A stretch of DNA of 64,000 nucleotides from the NCBI GenBank assembly GCA_017512025.1, contig JAFWHH010000008.1, forward strand, positions 322,606-386,605, read 5' to 3'. Positions 24,316-32,471 of the stretch are shown piece after piece; position 1 is the stretch's first letter; each line of letters starts with the position of its first letter. This DNA is from Clostridia bacterium (lineage in GTDB: Bacteria; Bacillota; Clostridia; TANB77; CAG-508). The notes below the pieces were generated by a model, which saw only the letters and a program-made list of their open reading frames with translations, had not been told where the DNA came from and did no database searches. Position numbers and translations under genes: made by a program.

Positions 24316-25446
24316 TTATGTGAAGATTTTTCCTATATTATACGCCATTAAGACTGGAACTGCATTTCCTATCTGTCTGTATCCAGCAGAATTCGAACCA
24401 CAGAATTCAAAATCATCTGGGAACGTCTGAATTCTTGCAACTTCTCTAACAGATAGTCTTCTATGTTGCTCTGGATGCGGTGGAATTAATGGCCCTCCAG
24501 TTCCACTACCTCTTCCCATTATAGTTGGAGCGTGTTTATTCCAATCTGTAGCTCTATTTCCAACAACATTTTTTATTTTTACTTTACATTTACTACCTGT
24601 ATGATTTAAGAACTTCTTTGATTCTTCGGAATCGTATTCTAGCGGTAAATCCCCGATTGCATCTCTCATATTTCTAATCTTATATATTTTAGGTACAGAT
24701 AAGTCAACTTTTTCCCTATTTTTCCATGAAAGATATGCACTATTTAATTTTTGAAAAGGTTTTATTTCTTCTAGCTCTTCCGCATTATCACTATGTGTTA
24801 TCGGAACAAATAAATTTTTATATTTTTTTGTTGTTTTTACTTCATCGTGTATATACTTCGACACATTAGACTCTTCTACTATATCGTTTCTTATCCCAAG
24901 AATTATAACTCTCTCTCTATTTTCTGGTACACCAAAATTATATGCATTCAAAACATTATATGCCACTTTGTACCCGCAGCCATCACCTTCAAATACTTTT
25001 GAATTTGCGGTTCCTGCATTTTCAAGATCCTTCAAAATCATTTGTAATATCTTTCCATTTTCCATATTTTCAAGGCCTTTTACATTTTCTAATAAAAAAT
25101 ATCGTGGTTGCTTGACTGAAATTGCTTTCAGTAATTGCATATATAAAAAATTTCTCTCGTCTTCCATGCTTCTGTTTAAGTTTGCTATTGTAAATCCTTG
25201 ACATGGAAATCCTCCAATTATAATATCGCAATCTGGTAGGATTTTATTGATATGCTCTCTATCTGTATCTAATAACTTAACTATATCTTCACACATTGCT
25301 TTATGTCCCGAATACTTGCCAATGTTCTTGTTGTATGTATCAACTGCATCTTTATCAAAATCATTTGCCCAAATGATATCGTGTCCTGCCAATGCAAATC
25401 CTAAATCCATTCCTCCGGCACCAGAGAAAAATGATACTATTTTCAT
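24316..25446 (-). CDS. DNA (cytosine-5) methyltransferase
   Basis: The product has 376 residues and transfers methyl from S-adenosylmethionine to cytosine C5. Motif I is FFSGAGGMDLGF (6-17), motif IV GGFPCQGF with catalytic Cys82, motif VI ENV (LLENVKGL), motif VIII QRRR-like region (ENRERVIILG), and motif X GNAVPV near the end. The target-recognition domain lies between motifs VIII and IX. The ATG follows AGGAG. It is convergent to the putative nuclease with a 16-bp gap. It should protect host DNA from the partner nuclease. Confidence 0.95.
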   Translation of the reverse strand: MKIVSFFSGAGGMDLGFALAGHDIIWANDFDKDAVDTYNKNIGKYSGHKAMCEDIVKLLDTDREHINKILPDCDIIIGGFPCQGFTIANLNRSMEDERNFLYMQLLKAISVKQPRYFLLENVKGLENMENGKILQMILKDLENAGTANSKVFEGDGCGYKVAYNVLNAYNFGVPENRERVIILGIRNDIVEESNVSKYIHDEVKTTKKYKNLFVPITHSDNAEELEEIKPFQKLNSAYLSWKNREKVDLSVPKIYKIRNMRDAIGDLPLEYDSEESKKFLNHTGSKCKVKIKNVVGNRATDWNKHAPTIMGRGSGTGGPLIPPHPEQHRRLSVREVARIQTFPDDFEFCGSNSAGYRQIGNAVPVLMAYNIGKIFT

Positions 25447-25695
25447 TTGTTACATCTCTCCTTTAGTTGTTTTTTCAATTGTAAATGTAAGCGCTATCCC
25501 TTAGAAATTATAGATGCGTGTTTGTTGTTTATACATTCGTTATCTGGTTTTTTATACTCATTATAATATAATTTCTTTCAATTCTCATACTCTTACAATC
25601 GTAACTAAGAATATCACTTTTTTATTTCTTAGTCAAACAAAAACTATATCACAATTTAATATAAATGTGCTATACTCGTAGTGAGGTGAATTGTA

Positions 25696-26085
25696 TTGAA
25701 AACAATTACATTAAAACAACCATGGGCTTCACTCGTAGCTTCAGGCTTAAAAAAATACGAATTTCGTTCATGGAAAACAAATTATAGGGGTGATATTTTG
25801 ATCCATGCTGGAAAAGGAGTTGATAAAGAAGCACTAGAAAAATATAAGAATCTTAACTTAGATTATCCATCCAGTACAATAATGGCAATAGTTACAATAG
25901 AAGATTGTATAGAACTAACAGCAACAATTAACAAGAAAATCTGTCAGGAAAATCCATATATATATGGAAACAAAAATAGATCTGGTTTTGCATGGAAATT
26001 ATCTAACGTACGTACCGTAAAATGTTCAACTTCAATATCTGGTAAACAAGGATTTTGGGATTATACCTTATCCAATCCACAATAA
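25696..26085 (+). CDS. ASCH-domain protein
   Basis: The product has 129 residues from TTG 25696, which follows GAGGTGAA. The start KTITLKQPWASLVASGLKKYEFRSW and RGDILIHAGKG are the RNA-binding-like ASCH (PUA-fold) signature. Such domains bind or process nucleic acid bases; some ASCH proteins cleave RNA or act on modified nucleosides. It lies between the methyltransferase and the AIPR gene. The upstream spacer is about 250 bp and AT-rich. The specific activity is unknown. Confidence 0.85.
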   Translation: MKTITLKQPWASLVASGLKKYEFRSWKTNYRGDILIHAGKGVDKEALEKYKNLNLDYPSSTIMAIVTIEDCIELTATINKKICQENPYIYGNKNRSGFAWKLSNVRTVKCSTSISGKQGFWDYTLSNPQ

Positions 26086-26165
26086 TTACTGTATTTTTTA
26101 TATTAAAATCTGGTATTTTATTTCTTAGTAATATATAATGTCAAAAAATGGGGGTGTATATTTTT

Positions 26166-27959
26166 ATGGAAACAAATATAAAAAAGATACGTGAGTTGTG
26201 TAAAAATATTTATTTTGAAGGTAATATCTCAGACGAATTTCTATACACAATAAGTTGCGTTGACTATTTTTATTATAATAAAAATATTGGAGCAGTAGAT
26301 ATTAAGGATGGATTTACAGATGGTTCAAATGACGGCGGAATAGATTTTATTCATTCTGATGATGAAAAAATCTATTTAATTCAAGGAAAAAGTCAAAACG
26401 ATTTAAGTTATAATGATATACGAGATGCCTTTACAAAAATACGTGAAACATTTTTAAATTTAAAAAGCCATAACTTTAGTAATTATAATGATCGTGTGAA
26501 ACAATCATTTCTTAACATATTTGACTCATTCTCAACAGAACCCAACATAGAATTTGTAATCTTTACTAATACCCAAATAACAGATGACATTCAAAAAAAA
26601 GTGGATGATCTTACATTAGACAGTGCATTTTCTGATTATACTTTAACTATATATGGCGATTTAGCTATCGAGTCACGAATACTATCTATTGAGCAGGGAA
26701 ATACTCAAATACAAAAAGGTGAGCTAGAGCTTGATGAAGCCAATAATTATTTAATGTATACAGATAATGCAGCAATTTTTTCAATAAAAGCTAACTCACT
26801 AAAAACACTATATGCAAAATATTCAACTCAAGGACTTTTTGGTTATAATCTTAGAGAGCATATTCAAGAAAAGAAGGTTGATAGTGCTATCGATAAGACT
26901 ATAGAAAAAAATAAAGATGACTTTTGGTACTTAAATAATGGAATTACTATTGGATGCTCTGATTTCTACGCCGACGGTAATAAATTGAAATTAGAAAACT
27001 TTTCTATTATTAATGGTGCTCAAACAACATACAAAATTGGTACTTCAACAAGAATTAGCAAAGATTATGATTTTTACCTTGTTTGCAAAGTCGTTAAAGC
27101 CCAAAATTCATTAGATGATTCATTTATTAGATCAATCTCTGAAGCATCAAACTCTCAAAAGCCTATAAAGCAAAGAGATTTAAGGGCAAATTCTGCTGAG
27201 CAACAACTGCTACAACAGAAAGCTAAAGAAAACAAATATCCACTTGCTATTGATATAAAAAGAGGCGTGAAACCTTCAAATTATAAGTCTATTAATAACT
27301 CATGGCAAAGAGTTAGCAATGAATACCTAGGACAATTAGTTCTAGCTTGCGATTACCAAGAACCGGGTTTTGCAAGAAGTAACAAAGCAGATATTTTTTC
27401 TAAAGACACTATTTATAATAAATTATTTAGTAGAGATCAAATAAAAAAATACAATTATAATTCCTTGTATGATATGGTCAGATTAGCGTATTATTATGAC
27501 ACTTTTAAAATAGAATTTTCAAAAAAATTAGAGAATGAAAAAGCTCTCGCTCCAGATGAATCAGAAAAATTAAAATTAAGTAATATTAACGTAATGCTTC
27601 AAAATGCAAAGTTTACCGTACTAGCTTTAATATTCTATTTCTATAAAATCCACTATATGAAATTAAATTTTAATGATGATAAAATCTTTAAACAAAATAT
27701 AAATTCTGACCTATCTATACATTATGACAAAGACGACTATGCAGATAGATTAAACTATTTATTTCAATTTATTGTTGAAAAATTATCTAATATTTATGAA
27801 TTAAGTAGAGTTTCAAATAATATCACAAGTCAATCAAATTTCTTAAAACTTAACACTACGTACAATAATATTATTCTTCCTGAGTTCTACAAGTTATATA
27901 TGGATAAATATGATTCTTTAAAAATTATTGACAATTTACAAATATTTGATCAAACTTAA
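26166..27959 (+). CDS. AIPR-family abortive infection protein with nuclease-like N-terminus
   Basis: The product has 597 residues from ATG 26166, which follows GGGGGTG. The AIPR domain is clear: GLFGYNLREHI, KDDFWYLNNGITIGCSDF and NFSIINGAQTT in the middle, then RANSAEQQ. The N-terminal 100 residues contain DGGIDFIHSDDEKIYLIQGKSQ, which has the D-x(n)-Q/E-x-K layout of a PD-(D/E)xK nuclease. AIPR proteins are linked to abortive phage infection and are often next to a DNA methyltransferase, as here. Confidence 0.85.
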   Translation: METNIKKIRELCKNIYFEGNISDEFLYTISCVDYFYYNKNIGAVDIKDGFTDGSNDGGIDFIHSDDEKIYLIQGKSQNDLSYNDIRDAFTKIRETFLNLKSHNFSNYNDRVKQSFLNIFDSFSTEPNIEFVIFTNTQITDDIQKKVDDLTLDSAFSDYTLTIYGDLAIESRILSIEQGNTQIQKGELELDEANNYLMYTDNAAIFSIKANSLKTLYAKYSTQGLFGYNLREHIQEKKVDSAIDKTIEKNKDDFWYLNNGITIGCSDFYADGNKLKLENFSIINGAQTTYKIGTSTRISKDYDFYLVCKVVKAQNSLDDSFIRSISEASNSQKPIKQRDLRANSAEQQLLQQKAKENKYPLAIDIKRGVKPSNYKSINNSWQRVSNEYLGQLVLACDYQEPGFARSNKADIFSKDTIYNKLFSRDQIKKYNYNSLYDMVRLAYYYDTFKIEFSKKLENEKALAPDESEKLKLSNINVMLQNAKFTVLALIFYFYKIHYMKLNFNDDKIFKQNINSDLSIHYDKDDYADRLNYLFQFIVEKLSNIYELSRVSNNITSQSNFLKLNTTYNNIILPEFYKLYMDKYDSLKIIDNLQIFDQT

Positions 27960-27963
27960 TAAT

Positions 27964-27998
27964 CGACCAAAAAAATAGTCCAAAACTGGACTATTTTT
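27964..27998 (+). terminator. bidirectional terminator between AIPR and NUDIX genes
   Basis: The stem AAAATAGTCCA / TGGACTATTTT with loop AAAC has T runs on both strands. Confidence 0.9.
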
Positions 27999-28718
27999 TT
28001 ACATTATAAACTCAAATATCTTCTCCCACAACTCCGGTATATATTGCTTCTTTTGTTTGTAGTTGTAGATGTTTTTGTAGTTATCTTTATTGAAGTAGAT
28101 TAGTCTGCTTGTTTCGTTGTCGTGGTTGGTTGTTTTGAATAGATGCTCTACTTCATCTTTTGTGTAGGTTGTTTTTGCTTCGTATATTGTTCCTACTGGA
28201 TATGCAATTGGATTTTCTTTTTCTGATGGATATTTTAAATATTTTAATTTTATTTTCCAGTGATTGTCATTTAAATCTATTCCTAGCTCTTCTTTGAATT
28301 CTCTTTTTACATTATTTTCACATGAATATTCTCCATTTACTATATCCTTTAAATCAGACATTCCTCCTACTAGATTTATTACTTCTTCTAGCTTGTTATC
28401 TATATAATATTTACTTACATTACATACTACATAACCATCTGATGTTAGAATATATGCTCCTGAAAATAATGTTTGAATATTTATTTCTTCTGTTATTTTT
28501 GCATACATAAAATGAGAGAATTTTGATTCTTTTATTTCTATTTCAAAATCATTTTCTTTATTTTTTAGATTGGTTACTATTAGTATATCTGATTCATGAA
28601 ATAGCTCAGATTTATTTAATAATTCTTTCCAATTATCATCTATTTTTTCTTGTAATTTTTCGTCTATTATTTCTTTGCCTTTGTAATTAAATTTAATATT
28701 TTTTATTTCTTTTATCAT
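27999..28718 (-). CDS. NUDIX-type hydrolase, divergent
   Basis: The product has 239 residues. The NUDIX-type helix is seen at NNVKREFKEELGIDL, with a preceding loop LVGGMSDLKD in place of the usual GG-x5-E. The N-terminal 80 residues form an extra domain of unknown type. The substrate is unknown. The ATG follows GAGAGGTAA inside the end of the upstream VOC gene. It is the last gene of an operon of six. Confidence 0.65.
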   Translation of the reverse strand: MIKEIKNIKFNYKGKEIIDEKLQEKIDDNWKELLNKSELFHESDILIVTNLKNKENDFEIEIKESKFSHFMYAKITEEINIQTLFSGAYILTSDGYVVCNVSKYYIDNKLEEVINLVGGMSDLKDIVNGEYSCENNVKREFKEELGIDLNDNHWKIKLKYLKYPSEKENPIAYPVGTIYEAKTTYTKDEVEHLFKTTNHDNETSRLIYFNKDNYKNIYNYKQKKQYIPELWEKIFEFIM

Positions 28719-28724
28719 AGTTAA

Positions 28725-29099
28725 TTACCTCTCGTCGTAGCTTGCGATTTCTATTTTATTTCCGTCTATGTCTTCTATTGCAAAACATTTATAATGGTCT
28801 GGTGAGTTTGGTATTTCATATGGTTTGTATAATATTTTTGCATTTATTTTTTTACATGTTTCATATGCTTCATTTATATCTTCTGCATATAATCCGAGTA
28901 CTCCATTATTACCTTTTTTTAATTCACATTCTGCTGCTTCTTTACTTATTATTCCAAAGTATATTTTATTATTTTCGTTTTCCCAATCTGCCCATCTATT
29001 TTCTCTGATAGTAGTTGGATCTTTTTCTAATAATTTTGAATAAAATTCAATAGATTTTTCTATATTTTCTACAACAAAATAAAAGTTATCAATTCTCAT
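28725..29099 (-). CDS. VOC-superfamily protein (glyoxalase/bleomycin-resistance fold)
   Basis: The product has 124 residues from ATG 29099 (MRIDNFYFVVENIEKSIEFY); GGAG lies between this ATG and the one four codons upstream, favouring the later. The two beta-alpha-beta-beta-beta halves end in CFAIEDIDGNKIEIASY, typical of VOC proteins. It may bind a metal and act on a small toxic compound; the substrate is not deducible. It lies in an operon between GNAT and NUDIX genes. Confidence 0.85.
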   Translation of the reverse strand: MRIDNFYFVVENIEKSIEFYSKLLEKDPTTIRENRWADWENENNKIYFGIISKEAAECELKKGNNGVLGLYAEDINEAYETCKKINAKILYKPYEIPNSPDHYKCFAIEDIDGNKIEIASYDER

Positions 29100-29112
29100 A
29101 TTTTTCTCCATT

Positions 29113-29586
29113 TTATTTAATAATATATTCCATTCTTGCTACTTTTCCTGTGCTTGGGTACTCTTCTATTTCTTTTATTTTAAAGCCATATTTTTCGTAC
29201 CATTTTCTTAATTTTTCATTAGCATAAATCATTCCTAAAATTATTTTTGATTTATTATTTTTTATTGCTTGCTCTTTTGCAAAATCTAATAATTCTTTTC
29301 CAATTCCTTTAGATTGATATTCTGGAAGTACAACTATATCTTTTATTTTTATTTCTTCAGCTCTATGCTCTAAAGAAATAAATGCTATTATTTTTTCTTG
29401 TTCAAAATATCCATACATTTTTATTCCACTATAATACATTTCTTTTAATTGATCATATGTCATAGCAGAATGTCTTTTATTATTTTCTTGACTTAATTCT
29501 AATTTTTCATCTCTGTCTTTGTAGGTTGTTATAATTACATCTAAACAATCTTTTAATATATTTTCATTTATTATTTCTTTAATCAT
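29113..29586 (-). CDS. GNAT-family N-acetyltransferase
   Basis: The product has 157 residues. The acetyl-CoA-binding motif is VVLPEYQSKGIGKELLDFA (Q/R-x-x-G-x-G/A), and the C-terminal IYANEKLRKWYEKYGFK is the usual GNAT end. It transfers acetyl from acetyl-CoA to an amine of unknown identity. The ATG follows AAAAGGAA. It is within the same operon as the nitroreductase and VOC genes. Confidence 0.9.
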   Translation of the reverse strand: MIKEIINENILKDCLDVIITTYKDRDEKLELSQENNKRHSAMTYDQLKEMYYSGIKMYGYFEQEKIIAFISLEHRAEEIKIKDIVVLPEYQSKGIGKELLDFAKEQAIKNNKSKIILGMIYANEKLRKWYEKYGFKIKEIEEYPSTGKVARMEYIIK

Positions 29587-29598
29587 ACTTTATTCCTT

Positions 29599-30354
29599 TT
29601 ATCCAATCTCATATTTAGCAGTTAAATTATTTTCTTGTTCATGATCTTCTTCTGTGAATAATTCTCTTTTATATGTTAGACCACTATGCTCTAAACATAG
29701 TTCAATAAAACATAAAAATATTCCAATATCAATTTGGTTATAATAAATAACTCTATCCTTGGGCATTATTCCACGTTTACCTTCTTTTCTATATCTATAA
29801 ATACTTAGCTCTTTTTCTTTTGCTTCAACTTTCCATGGTTGAGTATTACATGCACTTGGAGTAAAACGTACAATGTTTGCTATATCTTTGTAGTAATCTC
29901 CGTTCCATATTTCATCTATTTCTTTACGTTTGCTCTTGTACATGTCTTTTCTGAATTTTTCTTCTTTGTCTACTTTAGATATTGCAATCATAATAACAAA
30001 GTCTAAACCTTCATATTGTTTTTCATCTACTTTTCCAATACCAAACCATAGTGTACCGATATTTTTAGAAACTAGATATAAATCTAATTGTTCACCGATG
30101 TAGCCAATATTTTGTAGATAATTATCTTTCTTTTCTGAATAAAATAAGATGCAATATTCTTGTCCTCTATGACAAGAAGCTCCTTCTTTTACTATTCTAA
30201 TTTTTGTTTTTATATTTGGGTCTAATGGTTTTATTGTATTAAAATAATTTTCAATATTTTTTAATTCTTCTTCAGATATTTTTTCATCTCCAATATTTCT
30301 AAATAAATGAAATGATTTTCTTTTAAATATCATGTCATATAAATTATTATCCAT
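29599..30354 (-). CDS. nitroreductase-family FMN oxidoreductase
   Basis: The product has 251 residues. The N-terminal FKRKSFHLF and RFTPSACNTQPWKV in the second half mark a nitroreductase-like flavoprotein. The order is somewhat unusual: the SACNTQPW motif, typically near the N-terminus, lies at about residue 170, suggesting the tandem-half arrangement of putative TM/nitroreductase proteins. The ATG follows GAGGTGAA. The substrate is unknown. Confidence 0.8.
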   Translation of the reverse strand: MDNNLYDMIFKRKSFHLFRNIGDEKISEEELKNIENYFNTIKPLDPNIKTKIRIVKEGASCHRGQEYCILFYSEKKDNYLQNIGYIGEQLDLYLVSKNIGTLWFGIGKVDEKQYEGLDFVIMIAISKVDKEEKFRKDMYKSKRKEIDEIWNGDYYKDIANIVRFTPSACNTQPWKVEAKEKELSIYRYRKEGKRGIMPKDRVIYYNQIDIGIFLCFIELCLEHSGLTYKRELFTEEDHEQENNLTAKYEIG

Positions 30355-30382
30355 AATTCACCTCATGTTTATTTTTTTGTTT

Positions 30383-30682
30383 TTATTTTTTATTCAATAA
30401 ATCTTTGCTAGTATCAATAATTATTTCTTTTAATAATTCTTTATTGTCTACATCTTCTACTAAGTACATTGTTTTAGCACCTTCATATGGAAGCTCTTCT
30501 TTCATATTATATTTTTTATTATTTTCTACTTTCTTTACTAGCAATCTATCATCATATATTCCACCAAATAAAATTCCTTTATAGTATAATAAATATTCTC
30601 CCATCATTGGTTTACATGTAATATCATTTAATAATTCTAATTGCTCTAATATAAAGTCTTTATATTCTTTTGAAGTTGCCAT
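30383..30682 (-). CDS. TfoX N-terminal-domain protein
   Basis: The product has 99 residues. It begins MATSKEYKDFILEQLELLNDITCKPMMGEYLLYYKGILFGGI, which fits the TfoX N-terminal domain (K-M-FG/MG-G-Y-x-Y pattern). It lacks the C-terminal domain of Haemophilus TfoX. In Firmicutes such short proteins are common and of unknown role. The ATG follows AAAGGAG. It is in the operon with DUF3781 and nitroreductase. Confidence 0.85.
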   Translation of the reverse strand: MATSKEYKDFILEQLELLNDITCKPMMGEYLLYYKGILFGGIYDDRLLVKKVENNKKYNMKEELPYEGAKTMYLVEDVDNKELLKEIIIDTSKDLLNKK

Positions 30683-30701
30683 TAAATTTCTCCTTTATTT
30701 T

Positions 30702-30944
30702 TTATTTAATATGTGCAGTTATGATTGTGTAGCTAAATGAATTAATTGTTATAATAATATTATCTATTTCACAATAAAAGTTCTTTCCTTTTTTGTATAT
30801 ATTACATCTATTATCCAATATTTTTTCTTTGCAATATTTAACTACATCATTATTATTTATTTTTAGATTTTTTTTAATTCTATCTACTCCCATTTCAGTC
30901 GTATGAACTTTATTAATATTTGCAAGTAATATGTCTTTATCCAT
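30702..30944 (-). CDS. DUF3781 family protein
   Basis: The product has 80 residues. It has the family start LLANINKVHTTEMGVDRIKKNL and the later CNIYKKGKNFYCEIDNIIITIN-type strands. It is a small cytoplasmic protein of unknown function found in Firmicutes, often beside small enzymes. The ATG follows TGGAGAG. It is the first gene of a six-gene operon that runs to 27999. Confidence 0.8.
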   Translation of the reverse strand: MDKDILLANINKVHTTEMGVDRIKKNLKINNNDVVKYCKEKILDNRCNIYKKGKNFYCEIDNIIITINSFSYTIITAHIK

Positions 30945-31007
30945 TTATTGCTCTCCACAATCATAATTAATATTGGCTTCATTATATTATAATTTAAAAA
31001 TTTGAAC

Positions 31008-31043
31008 AATAAAAAATAGACACTTGCGTGTCTATTTTTTGTT
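31008..31043 (-). terminator. terminator of higBA-like pair (repeat copy 1)
   Basis: The stem AAAAAATAGACAC / GTGTCTATTTTTT with loop TTGC. Nearly the same sequence recurs at 32440-32471 and 34962-34994. Confidence 0.9.
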
Positions 31044-31319
31044 AGTTCCTAGTGGAACTATTTTTAATGTGTATCCCATTGGATATAATAATTTAATCAA
31101 TGTGCTTGTCTGTGGGGAATGTGCTAGACTTTCTATTTTTGCAATAGATGGTTGTTTTATTCCGGTCTTTTCACTTAATTCTCTTTGTGTTAGATTTGTA
31201 TTCTTTCTAACTTCGATTAGAGTTTTTATTATATCAAGCTCTAATTTCATTTCTTCATCTTCTTCTGGTGTAAAGTTTAGCTCTTTTTCTAATTCTTTCC
31301 ATGTTTTAAATTTACTCAT
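31032..31319 (-). CDS. higA: HigA-like XRE antitoxin
   Basis: The product has 95 residues from ATG 31319 (MSKFKTWKELEKEL), which follows GAAGGAG. The helix-turn-helix is in the second half (NTNLTQRELSEKTGIKQPSIAKIESL). The short C-terminal strand LKIVPLGTNKK closes the chain. It overlaps the toxin gene upstream by 8 nt. It should bind and neutralise the toxin and repress the operon. The order toxin-antitoxin is that of HigBA. Confidence 0.88.
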   Translation of the reverse strand: MSKFKTWKELEKELNFTPEEDEEMKLELDIIKTLIEVRKNTNLTQRELSEKTGIKQPSIAKIESLAHSPQTSTLIKLLYPMGYTLKIVPLGTNKK

Positions 31320-31674
31320 TATCATCACTCCTTCTCTTATAGTCTTCTAATAGTCGGTGTGCTCTTTCTATTTCTCGTTTTGGTGTTTTTTGAGTTTTCT
31401 TCATGAAATAACATAACAATATAAATTTATTATTATTCCAACTAACAAATAATATTCTGTCTCGTAGTGGTCTTAGCTCCCAGATTTCTTCATCAATTTT
31501 TTTTATGTATTTTGCATTTAAATCAAATCCACATTCAGCTAATGCATTCATATAAAGTCTTATCTTATTGGACTTAATTCTATCGTTTTTGTTTCCACTT
31601 GCTCTCAGAGCTTTAAGATATTCTCCTATCTCACACCTTCCTTTTTCATCTTCGTATAAAACTAGTTCGTACAT
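31312..31674 (-). CDS. higB: HigB/RelE-superfamily toxin (phage-derived Gp49-like)
   Basis: The product has 120 residues. The core LRPLRDRILFVSWNNNKFILLCYFMKKTQKTPKREIERAHRLLEDY is the Gp49-like/RelE toxin signature with the usual K-K-T-x-K-T-P-x-x-E-I-x-x-A motif. Such toxins are mRNA interferases. The ATG follows AAAGGAG. It forms a two-gene operon with the XRE antitoxin. Confidence 0.9.
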   Translation of the reverse strand: MYELVLYEDEKGRCEIGEYLKALRASGNKNDRIKSNKIRLYMNALAECGFDLNAKYIKKIDEEIWELRPLRDRILFVSWNNNKFILLCYFMKKTQKTPKREIERAHRLLEDYKRRSDDNE

Positions 31675-31894
31675 ATTTTCTCTCCTTTCATTATAACTTA
31701 AATGCTATCAAAAGTCAACGTATATAAAATGGGAAATGTGGCTGATTTGCCAGAAATAAATAAAAAGAAAAGGAGATACACCTTTCTGTATATCCCCCTA
31801 TAAAACATAGTTCATTATATTATTTAATTATCATTTTTTCAAACTATTTCGTGTGTCTTTTTCTGACATAAATAGACATTCTACAATTTCTATT

Positions 31895-32365
31895 TTATTC
31901 CTCTCCCCAGTCATAATTTATATGGTGCCCAATGCCGTTATATTGCCCTAATTTTATTAATTCTTTTATTGGCTTAGGACGAATATCATATTTATCTATT
32001 TCGTCTAATTTTACGATTTCAAACTTATCCCAGCCATCGTCTAATGTTTTTATTTTATTAAAGTCATCTATTTCTGCATAGTATACAAATTCCATCATGT
32101 GGAAGTTTGTTGTTCGTTCTATTATTTCTTCTACACTTATTAATACTGGATTTGTTTTAATTCCTAGCTCTTCTTCTATCTCTCTTATGATTGCTTCTTT
32201 TGAGTTTTCCATTATATCTAATCTACCACCTGGTAGTATATAAGCCTTATGTGATTTTATTCCTCTCATGTCTGATAATAATACTTGTTTATGATTTTTA
32301 TCCTTTATTATGCAAGAGCTTCTTACGTTAAATTTTAATTCTTCTGCTTCGAATTTTATTTCCAT
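31895..32365 (-). CDS. NUDIX hydrolase
   Basis: The product has 156 residues. The complete NUDIX box is GGRLDIMENSKEAIIREIEEEL, preceded by SHKAYILPGG. It cleaves a nucleoside diphosphate linked to another group; the substrate cannot be deduced. The ATG follows AAGGAGG. It is followed by a repeat-type terminator region and preceded by the surface metalloprotease terminus. Confidence 0.88.
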   Translation of the reverse strand: MEIKFEAEELKFNVRSSCIIKDKNHKQVLLSDMRGIKSHKAYILPGGRLDIMENSKEAIIREIEEELGIKTNPVLISVEEIIERTTNFHMMEFVYYAEIDDFNKIKTLDDGWDKFEIVKLDEIDKYDIRPKPIKELIKLGQYNGIGHHINYDWGEE

Positions 32366-32439
32366 GATGTCCTCCTTTTATTGTATTTTTTTACTTGTTA
32401 TTTTGACTTTATTATATTACTTTTAGGTCTTTTTAACAA

Positions 32440-32471
32440 TAAAAAATAGACACTTGCGTGTCTATTTTTTA
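32440..32471 (-). terminator. terminator of surface metalloprotease gene (repeat copy 2)
   Basis: AAAAATAGACACTTGCGTG and its reverse half form the same hairpin as at 31008. Confidence 0.9.
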
